Shown one piece after another: positions 35,794-44,638 of a stretch of DNA of 64,000 nucleotides. A program made the position numbers and the translations under genes. Position 1 is the first letter of the stretch. The number at the start of each line of letters is the position of its first letter. The stretch is from assembly GCF_947496775.1 (NCBI RefSeq), contig NZ_CANMDU010000008.1, positions 124,001 through 188,000 of the forward strand, in the 5' to 3' direction. The notes beneath the pieces were generated by a model. That model saw nothing but the letters and a program-made list of their open reading frames with translations, was not told the origin of the DNA and did not search any database. The DNA is from an uncultured Maribacter sp. GTDB lineage: Bacteria; Bacteroidota; Bacteroidia; Flavobacteriales; Flavobacteriaceae.

Positions 35794-36495
35794 ATGAAAA
35801 TAGCATTATTTGGATATGGTAGAATGGGTAAAATGATAGAGCAAGCAGCCCTAAAGAGAAACCACACCATTGTAGCCAAAATAGATATAGACACTAAAGA
35901 AATAGACTTCTCTAATATTGATGTTGCTATTGACTTTAGCATGCCTTCCGCTGCCTATGAAAATATTACAAAATGCCTAAAAAATAACATCCCTATAATC
36001 TCTGGAACTACAGGATGGCTAGAAAACTATGATGAAGCAGTTGCTCTTTGCAAAGAAAAAGAAGGTGCATTTATCTATGCATCGAACTTTAGTTTGGGAG
36101 TAAATGTTTTTTTTGAGCTGAATGAATATTTAGCTAAAATGCTTAAAAACTTAAAACAGTATAATGTTTCTCTGGAAGAGATACACCATACCAAAAAATT
36201 AGATGCTCCAAGTGGAACAGCTATTACTTTGGCAGAAGGTGTTATTAACAATTCTGATTATACAAAATGGAAATTAGATGAAGCAGACGTACATCAAATT
36301 CCTATTACAGCTAAAAGAATAAAAGAAGTACCAGGCACGCACACTGTAGCTTATGATAGCACTATCGACAGTATCGAAATTAAACATACAGCTCACAATA
36401 GAGAAGGGTTTGCCTTGGGAGCTGTAATAGCTGCAGAATGGATTATAGATAAAAAAGGAATTTTTTCAATGAGAGATGTGTTAAATCTAGGTTAA
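35794..36495 (+). CDS. dapB: 4-hydroxy-tetrahydrodipicolinate reductase
   Basis: A 233-residue DapB. The NAD(P)H site is GYGRMG at residues 7-12. SGTTGW (~70-75), SNFSLGVNVF and EIHHTKKLDAPSGTA (catalytic His pair and Lys) follow. It makes tetrahydrodipicolinate for lysine and meso-diaminopimelate, hence for peptidoglycan. It is at the short end of the family (~235-270). It is co-transcribed with parAB-DUF5683, and a hairpin follows the stop. Confidence 0.95.
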   Translation: MKIALFGYGRMGKMIEQAALKRNHTIVAKIDIDTKEIDFSNIDVAIDFSMPSAAYENITKCLKNNIPIISGTTGWLENYDEAVALCKEKEGAFIYASNFSLGVNVFFELNEYLAKMLKNLKQYNVSLEEIHHTKKLDAPSGTAITLAEGVINNSDYTKWKLDEADVHQIPITAKRIKEVPGTHTVAYDSTIDSIEIKHTAHNREGFALGAVIAAEWIIDKKGIFSMRDVLNLG

Positions 36496-36543
36496 CACCT
36501 GTAACACATTACCACATAAATATACCTATATCAAAATAGTAAA

Positions 36544-36570
36544 AGAGAGTATTATTAACTATACCTCTCT
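36544..36570 (+). other. Hairpin in the dapB-lepB gap
   Basis: AGAGAGTAT pairs with ATA-C-CTCTCT (36544-36552 with 36561-36570, one bulged C, 8-base loop). No T run follows, so it may be a leader structure of lepB or an mRNA-processing/stability element rather than a terminator. Confidence 0.35.
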
Positions 36571-36602
36571 ATAAAAACATTAGACAACAAATAGCAATTT
36601 TT

Positions 36603-38303
36603 ATGGATACTACGCAGTGGATTATTTTTATACTAATAGTACAAGTTATTCATTTTTTAGGAACCTGGAAACTATACGTTAAACCTGGGAGAAAAGCATG
36701 GGAAGCAGCTATACCTGTTTACAATGCTATTGTATTAATGCAAATTATTAATAGACCAAAATGGTGGACTATTCTCTTATTTATTCCCATTGTTAACTTG
36801 TTAATGTTTCCTGTTATTTGGGTAGAGACTATTCGTAGTTTCGGTAGAAACAGCTTAATGGAATCTTGGTTAGTTGTTCTTACTCTAGGCTTTTACACCT
36901 ACTATGTTAACTACATCTTAGATGCTAAATACATAGAAGACCGAAGCTTGCACCCGACTACCGCTTTGGGAGAATGGGTAAGCTCTATCGTTTTTGCTGT
37001 TGTTGCTGCTACATTGGTTCACACCTATTTTATACAGCCTTATGTAATACCAACTGGATCTCTTGAACGCACCCTAAGAGTTGGTGATTTTCTATTTGTT
37101 AGCAAATTCCATTACGGCGCAAGAACCCCTATGACTACGGTTGCTGCACCCATGGTCCATGACACCATTCCGAAAATTGGCACCCGTTCTTACTTAAACA
37201 AACCGCAATTACCTTATTTTAGATTACCTGGCTTTAAAAAAGTAAAAAAGAATGATATAGTTGTTTTCAGCTGGCCTGCTGATACCGTACGTGTATTTTT
37301 TAAAAAAGAAAAAGGGGTTAAAAAACCTATAGATAAAAAATCAAATTATGTAAAGCGTTGTGTTGGAACACCTGGAGATTCTTTAGAGGTTATCGATGGC
37401 TATGTATTCATTAATGGAAAGCAACTACAATTAACAGACAGAGCAAAACCGCAATACGACTATATGGTCTATAGCAACAAGGGAGTTTCTTCGCGCTTAT
37501 TACTAGATTTAGGCGTGGTAGATTTAACTAGAAAATATGTATCAGACCCCATTAACCAAGAACAAGCTCAATTATTACAAGAATATCTTTTAGGATACAA
37601 CCAAACACCGGATGGCAAATTAGAACTATACACTAAACATCTTGGTATTCCGATTGATGTAATTAAACAAACGAGACTTTCCTTAAAAGAAATTACAGAT
37701 AGACAAAGACTTGTAGCCCTAACAGATAAAATGGCAGCACAACTTAAAGCAAATGCCGATATTGATTCTATTGTAAGACAAATATCTCCAAAAAACACAA
37801 GAGGAGTCAATATATTCCCTCAAAGTCCGGATTACAGTTGGAATAATGATAACTTTGGCCCTATTTACCTTCCTAAAAAAGGGGTAACTATCCCTCTAAA
37901 CTTAGAAGTTCTGCCTGTATATAAAAAGATTATTAAAGATTACGAAGGAAATAAAATAAGTGTTTCTGGAAACCAAATAAGTCTTAATGGAAAAATAGCC
38001 ACATCCTATACCTTTAAACAAGATTACTATTGGATGATGGGTGATAATAGAGACCATTCCGAAGACAGTAGAACATGGGGCTATGTTCCTGAAAATCATA
38101 TTGTTGGAACCCCAATTTTTATCTGGATGAGTTTTGATAATTTCACAGACGGATTCAAAAACTGGAAAATTCGCTGGGATCGTGTTTTTACAACTGTCAA
38201 TGGAGACGGAGAACCTAGATCCTATTTTAAATTCTTTTTAATAGCCTTAGCCGGTTGGTTTATATTTGATTTTATCCGCAAGAAAAGAAAAAACAAAGCA
38301 TAA
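36603..38303 (+). CDS. lepB: Signal peptidase I with N-terminal multi-span DUF5684-like domain
   Basis: A 566-residue type I leader peptidase, almost twice the usual length. Residues 1-110 contain about four membrane segments (DUF5684-like). Another segment is at ~125-145. The catalytic Ser153 is in IPTGSLERTL, the general base Lys251 is in YVKRCVGTPGDS, and box E GDNRDHSEDSR starts at about 480. A ~200-residue insertion separates the Lys box from box E, and a final membrane segment (~545-560) ends in a basic tail. The enzyme removes signal peptides at the inner membrane. Long LepB forms are usual in Bacteroidota. Confidence 0.93.
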   Translation: MDTTQWIIFILIVQVIHFLGTWKLYVKPGRKAWEAAIPVYNAIVLMQIINRPKWWTILLFIPIVNLLMFPVIWVETIRSFGRNSLMESWLVVLTLGFYTYYVNYILDAKYIEDRSLHPTTALGEWVSSIVFAVVAATLVHTYFIQPYVIPTGSLERTLRVGDFLFVSKFHYGARTPMTTVAAPMVHDTIPKIGTRSYLNKPQLPYFRLPGFKKVKKNDIVVFSWPADTVRVFFKKEKGVKKPIDKKSNYVKRCVGTPGDSLEVIDGYVFINGKQLQLTDRAKPQYDYMVYSNKGVSSRLLLDLGVVDLTRKYVSDPINQEQAQLLQEYLLGYNQTPDGKLELYTKHLGIPIDVIKQTRLSLKEITDRQRLVALTDKMAAQLKANADIDSIVRQISPKNTRGVNIFPQSPDYSWNNDNFGPIYLPKKGVTIPLNLEVLPVYKKIIKDYEGNKISVSGNQISLNGKIATSYTFKQDYYWMMGDNRDHSEDSRTWGYVPENHIVGTPIFIWMSFDNFTDGFKNWKIRWDRVFTTVNGDGEPRSYFKFFLIALAGWFIFDFIRKKRKNKA

Positions 38304-38306
38304 GTT

Positions 38307-38939
38307 TTGAAACATTTAATACACCCTACCTATTTTCCAAACATTGCAACTTTTGCTGTAATTGCTCAACAAGATGTTTATTGGGAAGTCATGGATAATT
38401 ACCAAAAACAAACCTATAGAAATCGTACTTATGTTTGTACCGATAATGGAAAGCACATATTGAACATCCCCATAGTTCATGTTGGAAAAGAAAAAGGTCG
38501 TCAAAAATACAAAGATGTTCAATTAGACAATTCCTACGCTTGGCAACGTCAACATTGGCGCACCTTAGAAACAGCTTATAGATCTTCTCCTTTTTTTGAA
38601 TTTTATGAGGACGAAATTGTCCCTCTTTTTTTGGAAAAACATACCCATTTAATGGATTTTAATTTAAAAGCAATAGAGATTATATGCGATTGTCTACAAA
38701 TTGAAACTCCTAAAGAACGCACTACAGAATATAAATCCAATATTAAAGATTCTATAGATTTACGTTTTCTTGCGAATGCAAAAATAGAACCTAAATTCAA
38801 TACCGAAAAATACATACAAGTATTTAGCGACAGGCATACCTTTATCCCTAATTTAAGTATCTTAGATCTTCTTTTTAATGAAGGAACAAATGCTTTATCT
38901 TACTTAAAAGAACTTAAGTTAGGTTTTATAAATGCTTAG
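38307..38939 (+). CDS. WbqC-family protein
   Basis: A 210-residue protein with a TTG start; the next Met lies at about residue 29, inside the conserved domain. The family signature HPTYFPNIATFAVIAQQDVYWEV is at residues 5-27, with NRTYVCTDNGKHILNIPI and WQRQHWRTLETAYRSSPFFEFYEDE further on. WbqC proteins occur in O-antigen and cell-envelope contexts and resemble thioester-dependent N-acyl/aminotransfer enzymes, but the reaction here is not known. It lies 3 bases after lepB and overlaps the DUF6122 gene by 8 bases. Confidence 0.87.
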   Translation: MKHLIHPTYFPNIATFAVIAQQDVYWEVMDNYQKQTYRNRTYVCTDNGKHILNIPIVHVGKEKGRQKYKDVQLDNSYAWQRQHWRTLETAYRSSPFFEFYEDEIVPLFLEKHTHLMDFNLKAIEIICDCLQIETPKERTTEYKSNIKDSIDLRFLANAKIEPKFNTEKYIQVFSDRHTFIPNLSILDLLFNEGTNALSYLKELKLGFINA

Positions 38940-39249
38940 GTTTATACTCCATTACGGCATACATTTTATTGTTCCCATAATAATTGCTCTATTCTTGTTT
39001 AAGAAGAATAAAGGTGTTGTTATGTTAATTCTACTTTCTGGGATTATTATCGATATAGATCATTTTTTTTCAAATCCTATATTTGATCCTAATCGATGTA
39101 GCATTAACTTTCACCCATTACATTCGTACATAGCTATATTTATATACTTTTCCTTTTTGTTTTTTAAAAAAACTAGAATTTACGGAATAGCCTTGTTAAT
39201 TCATATCCTAGCCGATATGGTAGATTGTTATATGATTAATTTAAACTAA
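38932..39249 (+). CDS. DUF6122 small membrane protein with metal-site-like residues
   Basis: A 105-residue protein with about four hydrophobic segments. It carries IDIDHFF (~38-44), FHPLHS (~61-66) and HILADMVDC (~91-99). This set of Asp and His at membrane borders resembles YdjM-type membrane-bound metal-dependent hydrolases. DUF6122 often ends the lepB-wbqC unit in Flavobacteriaceae. It overlaps the converging EEP gene by 14 bases. Activity is inferred only. Confidence 0.75.
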   Translation: MLRFILHYGIHFIVPIIIALFLFKKNKGVVMLILLSGIIIDIDHFFSNPIFDPNRCSINFHPLHSYIAIFIYFSFLFFKKTRIYGIALLIHILADMVDCYMINLN

Positions 39250-40264
39250 AAGAAGCCATTACAGGAAAATGATCCGAGTATTTTACGTTGAAATTCTTGT
39301 GAGATTGCACGTTAAACTCCTTATCCGCTAGAATAAAATCTATCCGAACCTGGACTCCATGATAGTTGTATGTTCGCCCGTACCCAGAGCCTTTTTCAAT
39401 AAAAGTATCCTGAAATTCTCCTTTTAACCTTTTATACACAACTGAGTATTGGGTATTATTAAAATCACCACAAATCAACGTTTTATGCTTATTATTAATA
39501 CGATGTTTCTCTATTAAATCAACCTGTTCTTCCTGCATTACAAAAGAAGAAGACATTCTATGGTAGAATTTATTTGACAAGCCCTTACGATTAACTAAAG
39601 AGCGTATTTTTAATGATTGAAGATGTACATTATATATTCGTATTGTATCCTTTTTCAATAAAATGTCCACGAAAATGGCATTATTTCCAGAGTCTGGAAA
39701 ATTCAAATCTCCCTTAGCAATTATTGGAAATTTAGAATAAATTGCTTGAATTGCTTTACCATCATGATTTCCAAATTCAAAATCTACATAATTATAAGGG
39801 TACGCATTTAATTCGCCACTTTTAATTCTCCAACGATCAAATTCTTGAAAGCAAATAATATCAGGGTCTTGTTGTGAAATAAAATTAATTATATTAATAC
39901 CGTTTTCTTTTATTTTGTTATAATCTAATCCATTAAAACCATATGTATTATACGTCATTACACTAAACTCTTCTTTTAAATTATCCTCAGTAGAACTATT
40001 ATATTGAACAAAAGAACCTAAGAATACGTAACCAATAACTAAGGCCAAAATAGACAATAAGCTCTTTCGTATTTTAACATATACCCAATATAACGCAAAA
40101 AATAAATTTACAACAACCAGTACAGGTACACCCAGGCTTAAAAATGAAAATATAGGTATAAATTTAACAGGAAAATAAGGAATTACACAGGCTAACAATA
40201 AAAGTAAAGCCATTACCATCGTTACGAAATAAATGAACTTTTTAAAAATAGATGTTTTTTTCAC
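39236..40264 (-). CDS. Endonuclease/exonuclease/phosphatase-family protein with N-terminal membrane segments
   Basis: A 342-residue protein. Residues ~10-90 hold three membrane helices. The EEP domain follows: FSVMTYNTYGF, PDIICFQEFDRW (metal-binding Glu), YNVHLQSL, TLICGDFNNTQYS (catalytic Asp and Asn) and KYSDHFPVMASF (Asp-His). EEP enzymes hydrolyse phosphodiesters of nucleic acids, inositol phosphates or lipids; this membrane-anchored kind is common in Flavobacteriaceae with unknown substrate. It is the last gene of the mutL-rhomboid run, 3 bases after a rhomboid gene. Confidence 0.85.
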   Translation of the reverse strand: MKKTSIFKKFIYFVTMVMALLLLLACVIPYFPVKFIPIFSFLSLGVPVLVVVNLFFALYWVYVKIRKSLLSILALVIGYVFLGSFVQYNSSTEDNLKEEFSVMTYNTYGFNGLDYNKIKENGINIINFISQQDPDIICFQEFDRWRIKSGELNAYPYNYVDFEFGNHDGKAIQAIYSKFPIIAKGDLNFPDSGNNAIFVDILLKKDTIRIYNVHLQSLKIRSLVNRKGLSNKFYHRMSSSFVMQEEQVDLIEKHRINNKHKTLICGDFNNTQYSVVYKRLKGEFQDTFIEKGSGYGRTYNYHGVQVRIDFILADKEFNVQSHKNFNVKYSDHFPVMASFSLN

Positions 40265-40267
40265 TCT

Positions 40268-41134
40268 TTAATTCTCTTTTCCTGCTTTAAACAAAAAATC
40301 TTTTTCCTCTTGAGATAAACTCTCGTAACCTGACTTACTTATCTTATCTAAAATAGCGTCTATTTTCTTTTGCCTTACATCTTTATCATAAGCCTGCTTA
40401 GATTGCTTATTTTCTTTTTTATTTCTATACACTGTTTTTAAAGGGGCTTTCTTTTCTTTTCCTTTTAAAATATTTACTAGAGAATCTAGTAACCTACCAA
40501 ATCCCGAACCAATATCCGTTCCGTTGAGAAGTTGTCTTGCATAAAAATACCCTAATGCTGCACCTCCCAAATGGGCTAAATGTCCTCCTATATTTCCACT
40601 AGTCGGAATTTGTATTAAATCTGTAAGAACCACAAAAGCACCTATATACCAGAGTTTAATATTAAATACAAACAAACGAACTTCTTGCGTTGGAATATAA
40701 GAACAAACAAAAATAAGAACCGAAGTAACACCCGCAGAAGCACCAATAAGAGCAGTATTGGAGTGAATTAATGTTGGAAAAACATTGTAACTTAATAAAA
40801 AAACAAGTCCACCTGCTATAACTCCTAAAAAATAAACATTGAGAAAACGCTTATTACCAAAGAGGTTAAGAAAAATACGTCCCGCAAAATAAAGAAGAAA
40901 CATATTCCAAAAAACATGACCTAGACTTCCATGGAAAAAAGAATAACTAACAATAGACCATGGTTGCTTTAAGAAACTGAAAAAATCTTTAGGAAGCTCA
41001 AACCAAGACATAATACTAAAGCCAAGAAGAGCAGTAAATAAACCTTCAACAATAAAGAATATTACATTTATTGCTATTAACTTTTCTGCAATAGAGAGTC
41101 TTGCAAATTGATATTTTAAATTTCCTTGTGCCAT
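40268..41134 (-). CDS. Rhomboid-family intramembrane serine protease, C-terminally extended
   Basis: A 288-residue rhomboid protease with six membrane segments. It has the helix-2 motif HGSLGHVFWNMFLLYFAG, the catalytic Ser in IGASAGVTS (~130) and His in GGHLAHLGGAALGY (~185). A basic, Lys-rich tail of about 85 residues follows, ending in a conserved SQEEKDFLFKAGKE. Rhomboids cleave membrane helices of other proteins; targets are unknown. It lies 3 bases after a second rhomboid gene. Confidence 0.92.
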   Translation of the reverse strand: MAQGNLKYQFARLSIAEKLIAINVIFFIVEGLFTALLGFSIMSWFELPKDFFSFLKQPWSIVSYSFFHGSLGHVFWNMFLLYFAGRIFLNLFGNKRFLNVYFLGVIAGGLVFLLSYNVFPTLIHSNTALIGASAGVTSVLIFVCSYIPTQEVRLFVFNIKLWYIGAFVVLTDLIQIPTSGNIGGHLAHLGGAALGYFYARQLLNGTDIGSGFGRLLDSLVNILKGKEKKAPLKTVYRNKKENKQSKQAYDKDVRQKKIDAILDKISKSGYESLSQEEKDFLFKAGKEN

Positions 41135-41137
41135 ATA

Positions 41138-41872
41138 TTAATTCCAGCGATTACCATTAAATTGGTTCTTTTTCCAATACCACATCATTATAAAACCAAG
41201 CAAAGCTCCCCCAATATGAGCAAAATGAGCTATACCATCCCCCGCATTACTAAAACCATAATAAAAATCTCCGATAAAATATAATGGAACAAAGTATTTT
41301 GCCTTAATAGGAACAGGCAGAAACATAAGCATCAATTCCATATTAGGAAACATAAACGCAAACGCAACCATAATTCCCGCAGTAGCTCCAGAAGCACCCA
41401 ACATTCTGCCGTTAAACTCCGACAACATATTATCCACAACATCTTGCGATGTTAAGTCATACCAACCCGTGTTATATTGACCTTCAATTAAGGTATCGAT
41501 TATTTCAGTTTTTACTGCTCCAGCATGAACCAAAACATCTAAAGATTGAGAAAAGAAATAATAATTAGCCCCAGTTTGTAATAGCAATGCTCCTAAACCA
41601 GCTGAGAAATAGAAAAACAAAAATTTATTTCTTCCCCACATTTTTTCTAATGGAGAACCAAACATCCATAAAACAAACATATTAGCAACTATATGCATCA
41701 CACTGCCATGCATAAACATATGAGTTATTACTTGCCAAACCTGAAAATTATCATTTTTAGGAAACCACATAGAAAACAAATGATACATTTGATTGCTATA
41801 TAGTTGTGTTGCTACAAAAAACAAAATGTTTATTATAAGCAAATGTTTAATAGCATCTGTTAATCTAGCCAT
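41138..41872 (-). CDS. Rhomboid-family intramembrane serine protease
   Basis: A 244-residue rhomboid. It has MFMHGSVMHIVANMFVLWMFG, catalytic Ser in LGASGATAGIM (~160) and His in AHFAHIGGALLG (~218). A loop of about 45 residues (~115-160) between segments is longer than in the neighbour. Both catalytic residues are present. The start follows the mutL stop directly, so it is in the mutL operon. Confidence 0.92.
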   Translation of the reverse strand: MARLTDAIKHLLIINILFFVATQLYSNQMYHLFSMWFPKNDNFQVWQVITHMFMHGSVMHIVANMFVLWMFGSPLEKMWGRNKFLFFYFSAGLGALLLQTGANYYFFSQSLDVLVHAGAVKTEIIDTLIEGQYNTGWYDLTSQDVVDNMLSEFNGRMLGASGATAGIMVAFAFMFPNMELMLMFLPVPIKAKYFVPLYFIGDFYYGFSNAGDGIAHFAHIGGALLGFIMMWYWKKNQFNGNRWN

Positions 41873-43747
41873 TTATATAAATTTTTTATCAATATCATTT
41901 TCTGTTATAGTAATATATGTAGGTTTATTAAACGGACTCAGCCCCGGTTCCTTACAGGCAAACAAATCGTTTACCAAAGCTAATTGAGATGCATTATCCA
42001 AAATAGTTCCTGTTTTTACAGATAAGGTTTTAGATAATGTTTTAGATAGAATATCCGTTTGCGAAAAACTATCGCCTACAATTTCCATTTGGTAATCCGA
42101 TATAAGCTGTTCTAATATCATTCCTACCTCGCTCTCCGCTACCTGCAAAGGTACTCCTGTTACTTCTACCTTATCTTTCTCTAAAACACTAAAAGCAAAA
42201 CCAATAGTGGTTAATTGCCCTTGTATTTCATTTAAAATTGCGACATCAGCATTAGAAAAAGATAGAGAAAGAGGAAATAGCAATTGTTGACTTACTGCTT
42301 CTTTTATTGTTATGTTCTTTAAAAATTTTTCATACAAAACTCTTTGGTGTGCCCTGCCTTGATCAATAACAACCATACCAGACTTTATAGTAGTAACTAT
42401 ATATTTTCTTCGAAGTTGAAAAGTAGTCGTAACCGATTCCTCTTCTTCATTTTCTTCTTTAAAAATAGACCCAGTTATTACTTCTGATTCAAATTCTATA
42501 CTAGAAACCGTATTACTACTTTCTTTTTTACCTCCTAAACCCTCATACAAATTTTCCCAACCTTTGGCACTAGGTTTAGAAAAACTAGAATACCCTCCAG
42601 AATTACCCCCGCTAACGCTCTGCGATGTAGATGGGCTTTCTGCAAACGGATTAAATGTGGCATCCACCGCTACTTTTGGTAATTCTGCTTGCTTATCCTT
42701 AAAGGAATATGGTGTATTTAAATTAGGGTCTTGATCAAAATCTATTGCAGGTACAACACTAAATTGCCCTAGACTATGTTTTATGGTTGACCTTAATAAA
42801 GCATAAAGAGTATGCTCGTCGTCAAACTTAACCTCTGTTTTTGTTGGATGTATGTTTATATCAATAGTTGCCGGATCTACCTCTAAACAAAGAAAATATC
42901 CCGGGTAGGTATTAGGATGTATTAAACCCTCAAAAGCTGCCACTACCGCATGATGTAAATAAGGGCTTTTTATAAATCTATCATTAACAAAAAAAAACTG
43001 TTCCCCTCTACTCTTTTTCGCAAACTCTGGCTTATTTACAAATCCAGTAATTTTAACCACTTGTGTTTCTTCCTCTACAGGCACTAATTTAGGGTTTGTT
43101 TTTCCCCCAAAAATTTGAACTATACGTTTTCTATAATTTACTGCTGGCAAATTAAAGAGCTCACTACCATTATTGTAATAATGAAACGCTATACCGGGAT
43201 GCGCTAATGCTACTCTATGAAATTCGTCTGTAATATGCCTTAATTCTACTTGATTAGATTTTAAAAAATTTCTTCGTGCCGGAATATTAAAAAACAAATT
43301 CTTAACCAACATGGATGTCCCCTTTGGTGTAACCATAACCTCTTGAGAAATTACTTTACTACCTTCCATTTTTATTTGGGTTCCTACTTCATCACCTTCC
43401 GTTTTTGTCTGCAACTCTACATGAGCAATTGCCCCAATCGAAGCAAGGGCCTCCCCTCGAAATCCTTTAGTATTTAGATTAAAAAGGTCTTCTGCTTTTT
43501 GAATTTTAGAAGTTGCATGTCTTTCAAAACTTAAACGAGCATCGGTAGGACTCATTCCTTTTCCATTATCTACAACTTGAATAAGGTTTTTACCCCCATC
43601 TTTTACAATAAGTTTTATTGTACTCGCTCCTGCATCAATCGCATTTTCTAGCAATTCTTTAACCACAGAAGCCGGTCGTTGAACAACCTCGCCAGCAGCA
43701 ATCTGATTTGCTACATGGTCTGGCAAAAGTTTTATTATATCTGCCAT
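41873..43747 (-). CDS. mutL: DNA mismatch repair protein MutL
   Basis: A 624-residue MutL. The N-terminal GHKL ATPase has IAAGEVVQRPASVVKELLENAIDAGA, DNGKGM, RHATSKI and GFRGEALASI. A low-complexity linker follows (~350-440). The C-terminal dimer domain (~440-624) replaces the endonuclease motif DQHA(X)2E(X)4E by DQGRAHQRVLYE at about 462, and the late Cys-Pro-His zinc motif by SPFNKPT. The nicking activity therefore looks lost or altered. It couples MutS recognition to strand removal in the cytoplasm. It is in an operon with rhomboids and the small membrane protein. Confidence 0.95.
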   Translation of the reverse strand: MADIIKLLPDHVANQIAAGEVVQRPASVVKELLENAIDAGASTIKLIVKDGGKNLIQVVDNGKGMSPTDARLSFERHATSKIQKAEDLFNLNTKGFRGEALASIGAIAHVELQTKTEGDEVGTQIKMEGSKVISQEVMVTPKGTSMLVKNLFFNIPARRNFLKSNQVELRHITDEFHRVALAHPGIAFHYYNNGSELFNLPAVNYRKRIVQIFGGKTNPKLVPVEEETQVVKITGFVNKPEFAKKSRGEQFFFVNDRFIKSPYLHHAVVAAFEGLIHPNTYPGYFLCLEVDPATIDINIHPTKTEVKFDDEHTLYALLRSTIKHSLGQFSVVPAIDFDQDPNLNTPYSFKDKQAELPKVAVDATFNPFAESPSTSQSVSGGNSGGYSSFSKPSAKGWENLYEGLGGKKESSNTVSSIEFESEVITGSIFKEENEEEESVTTTFQLRRKYIVTTIKSGMVVIDQGRAHQRVLYEKFLKNITIKEAVSQQLLFPLSLSFSNADVAILNEIQGQLTTIGFAFSVLEKDKVEVTGVPLQVAESEVGMILEQLISDYQMEIVGDSFSQTDILSKTLSKTLSVKTGTILDNASQLALVNDLFACKEPGLSPFNKPTYITITENDIDKKFI

Positions 43748-43748
43748 A

Positions 43749-44045
43749 TTAACTTATAAAAATAGATAAATCAAAATCTATAATGAAGAGAAATAGTAGT
43801 ACCAAAACTACTAATATAATTATCATTCTTTTTCTGAGGTCCCGATCTCCTTTTCTTTTTACATCGTCTAAAACATTATTAAACTTTCTTTTTAAACCTC
43901 TATTTCTACCTACGGTAGACCGGAACTTATCAAACTTATGTTCTATTTCATACGGACTCCCCTCTCCTTTATCGTCATAAAAACGAGGAGAATACCCAAA
44001 TTTCTTATTCTTACTTAATTTTGTGATTTTGCTTAGCATACCCAT
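43749..44045 (-). CDS. Small membrane protein between ribH and mutL
   Basis: About 98 residues from the ATG at 44045. Other in-frame ATGs are at 44069 and 44039. It has a basic, soluble N-terminal part (GYSPRFYDDKG is conserved in relatives, in my recollection) and one hydrophobic segment near the C-terminus (IIILVVLVLLFLFII). Relatives are often mislabelled riboflavin synthase subunit beta because of their place after ribH. There is no enzyme motif. A -7 box at 44051-44058 lies between the first ATG and the others, so I prefer 44045 or 44039. Confidence 0.7.
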   Translation of the reverse strand: MGMLSKITKLSKNKKFGYSPRFYDDKGEGSPYEIEHKFDKFRSTVGRNRGLKRKFNNVLDDVKRKGDRDLRKRMIIILVVLVLLFLFIIDFDLSIFIS

Positions 44046-44050
44046 TGTAT

Positions 44051-44058
44051 CAAAGTTA
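44051..44058 (-). promoter_or_regulatory. -7 box before the small membrane protein-mutL-rhomboid run
   Basis: The minus strand reads TAACTTTG, a perfect TAnnTTTG, five bases before the ATG at 44045. This implies a very short or absent leader. No -33 TTG is seen at the usual distance. Confidence 0.4.
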
Positions 44059-44158
44059 CTTAAAATCAAAAAATATGCCGTAATAGGAATACTAAAATTT
44101 GTTAACAGTTTTAAAGTTTCCTGTATTTTTTAAAATAGAAGTGGTGGTTATTAGAAAT

Positions 44159-44638
44159 CTAACCCAAAGTAGCCATTTTTATTGCTGCTATCGCGGCCTC
44201 TGCTCCTTTATTACCATGTTTACCTCCACTACGATCAATTGCTTGTTGCATCGTATTATCGGTAAGCACACAAAATATAACAGGAGTATCTGTTTGTACA
44301 TTTAGATCCTTTATTCCTTGAGCGGTTGCACTACATACGAAATCGAAATGTTTAGTCTCTCCTTGTATAACACTCCCAATAGCAATAACAGCGTCTACAT
44401 TTTGCGTTGCTAGCATTTTTTTACAACCGTAAGTTAACTCAAAACTTCCTGGAACATCCCATTTAATAATATTACTTTGTATAGCCCCACAATCTAGTAA
44501 AGCTTCAAGTGCTCCAGAGTAAAGTCCTTCTGTTATATCTGAATTCCATTCAGAAACAACAATCCCAAACCGAAGTTCCTTCGCGTTTGGGATTGCAGAC
44601 TTATCATAAGTTGATAAATTTTTATTGACTGTTGCCAT
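44159..44638 (-). CDS. ribH: 6,7-dimethyl-8-ribityllumazine synthase
   Basis: A 159-residue lumazine synthase. It has FGIVVSEWN at residues 24-32, WDVPGSFEL, IGSVIQGETKHFDFVC with the catalytic His, and FCVLTDNTMQQA. It joins the ribitylaminouracil with dihydroxybutanone phosphate in riboflavin synthesis and builds an icosahedral or pentameric shell. Its ATG overlaps the stop of the TPR gene by one base, so the two are coupled. Confidence 0.96.
   Translation of the reverse strand: MATVNKNLSTYDKSAIPNAKELRFGIVVSEWNSDITEGLYSGALEALLDCGAIQSNIIKWDVPGSFELTYGCKKMLATQNVDAVIAIGSVIQGETKHFDFVCSATAQGIKDLNVQTDTPVIFCVLTDNTMQQAIDRSGGKHGNKGAEAAIAAIKMATLG

Noticed and set aside
41430-41438. TTATCCACA, a perfect DnaA box, as a sign of a replication origin near recF
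   Set aside because: It is a single copy inside a rhomboid coding region. There is no cluster of boxes, no AT-rich unwinding region and no dnaA or dnaN nearby.
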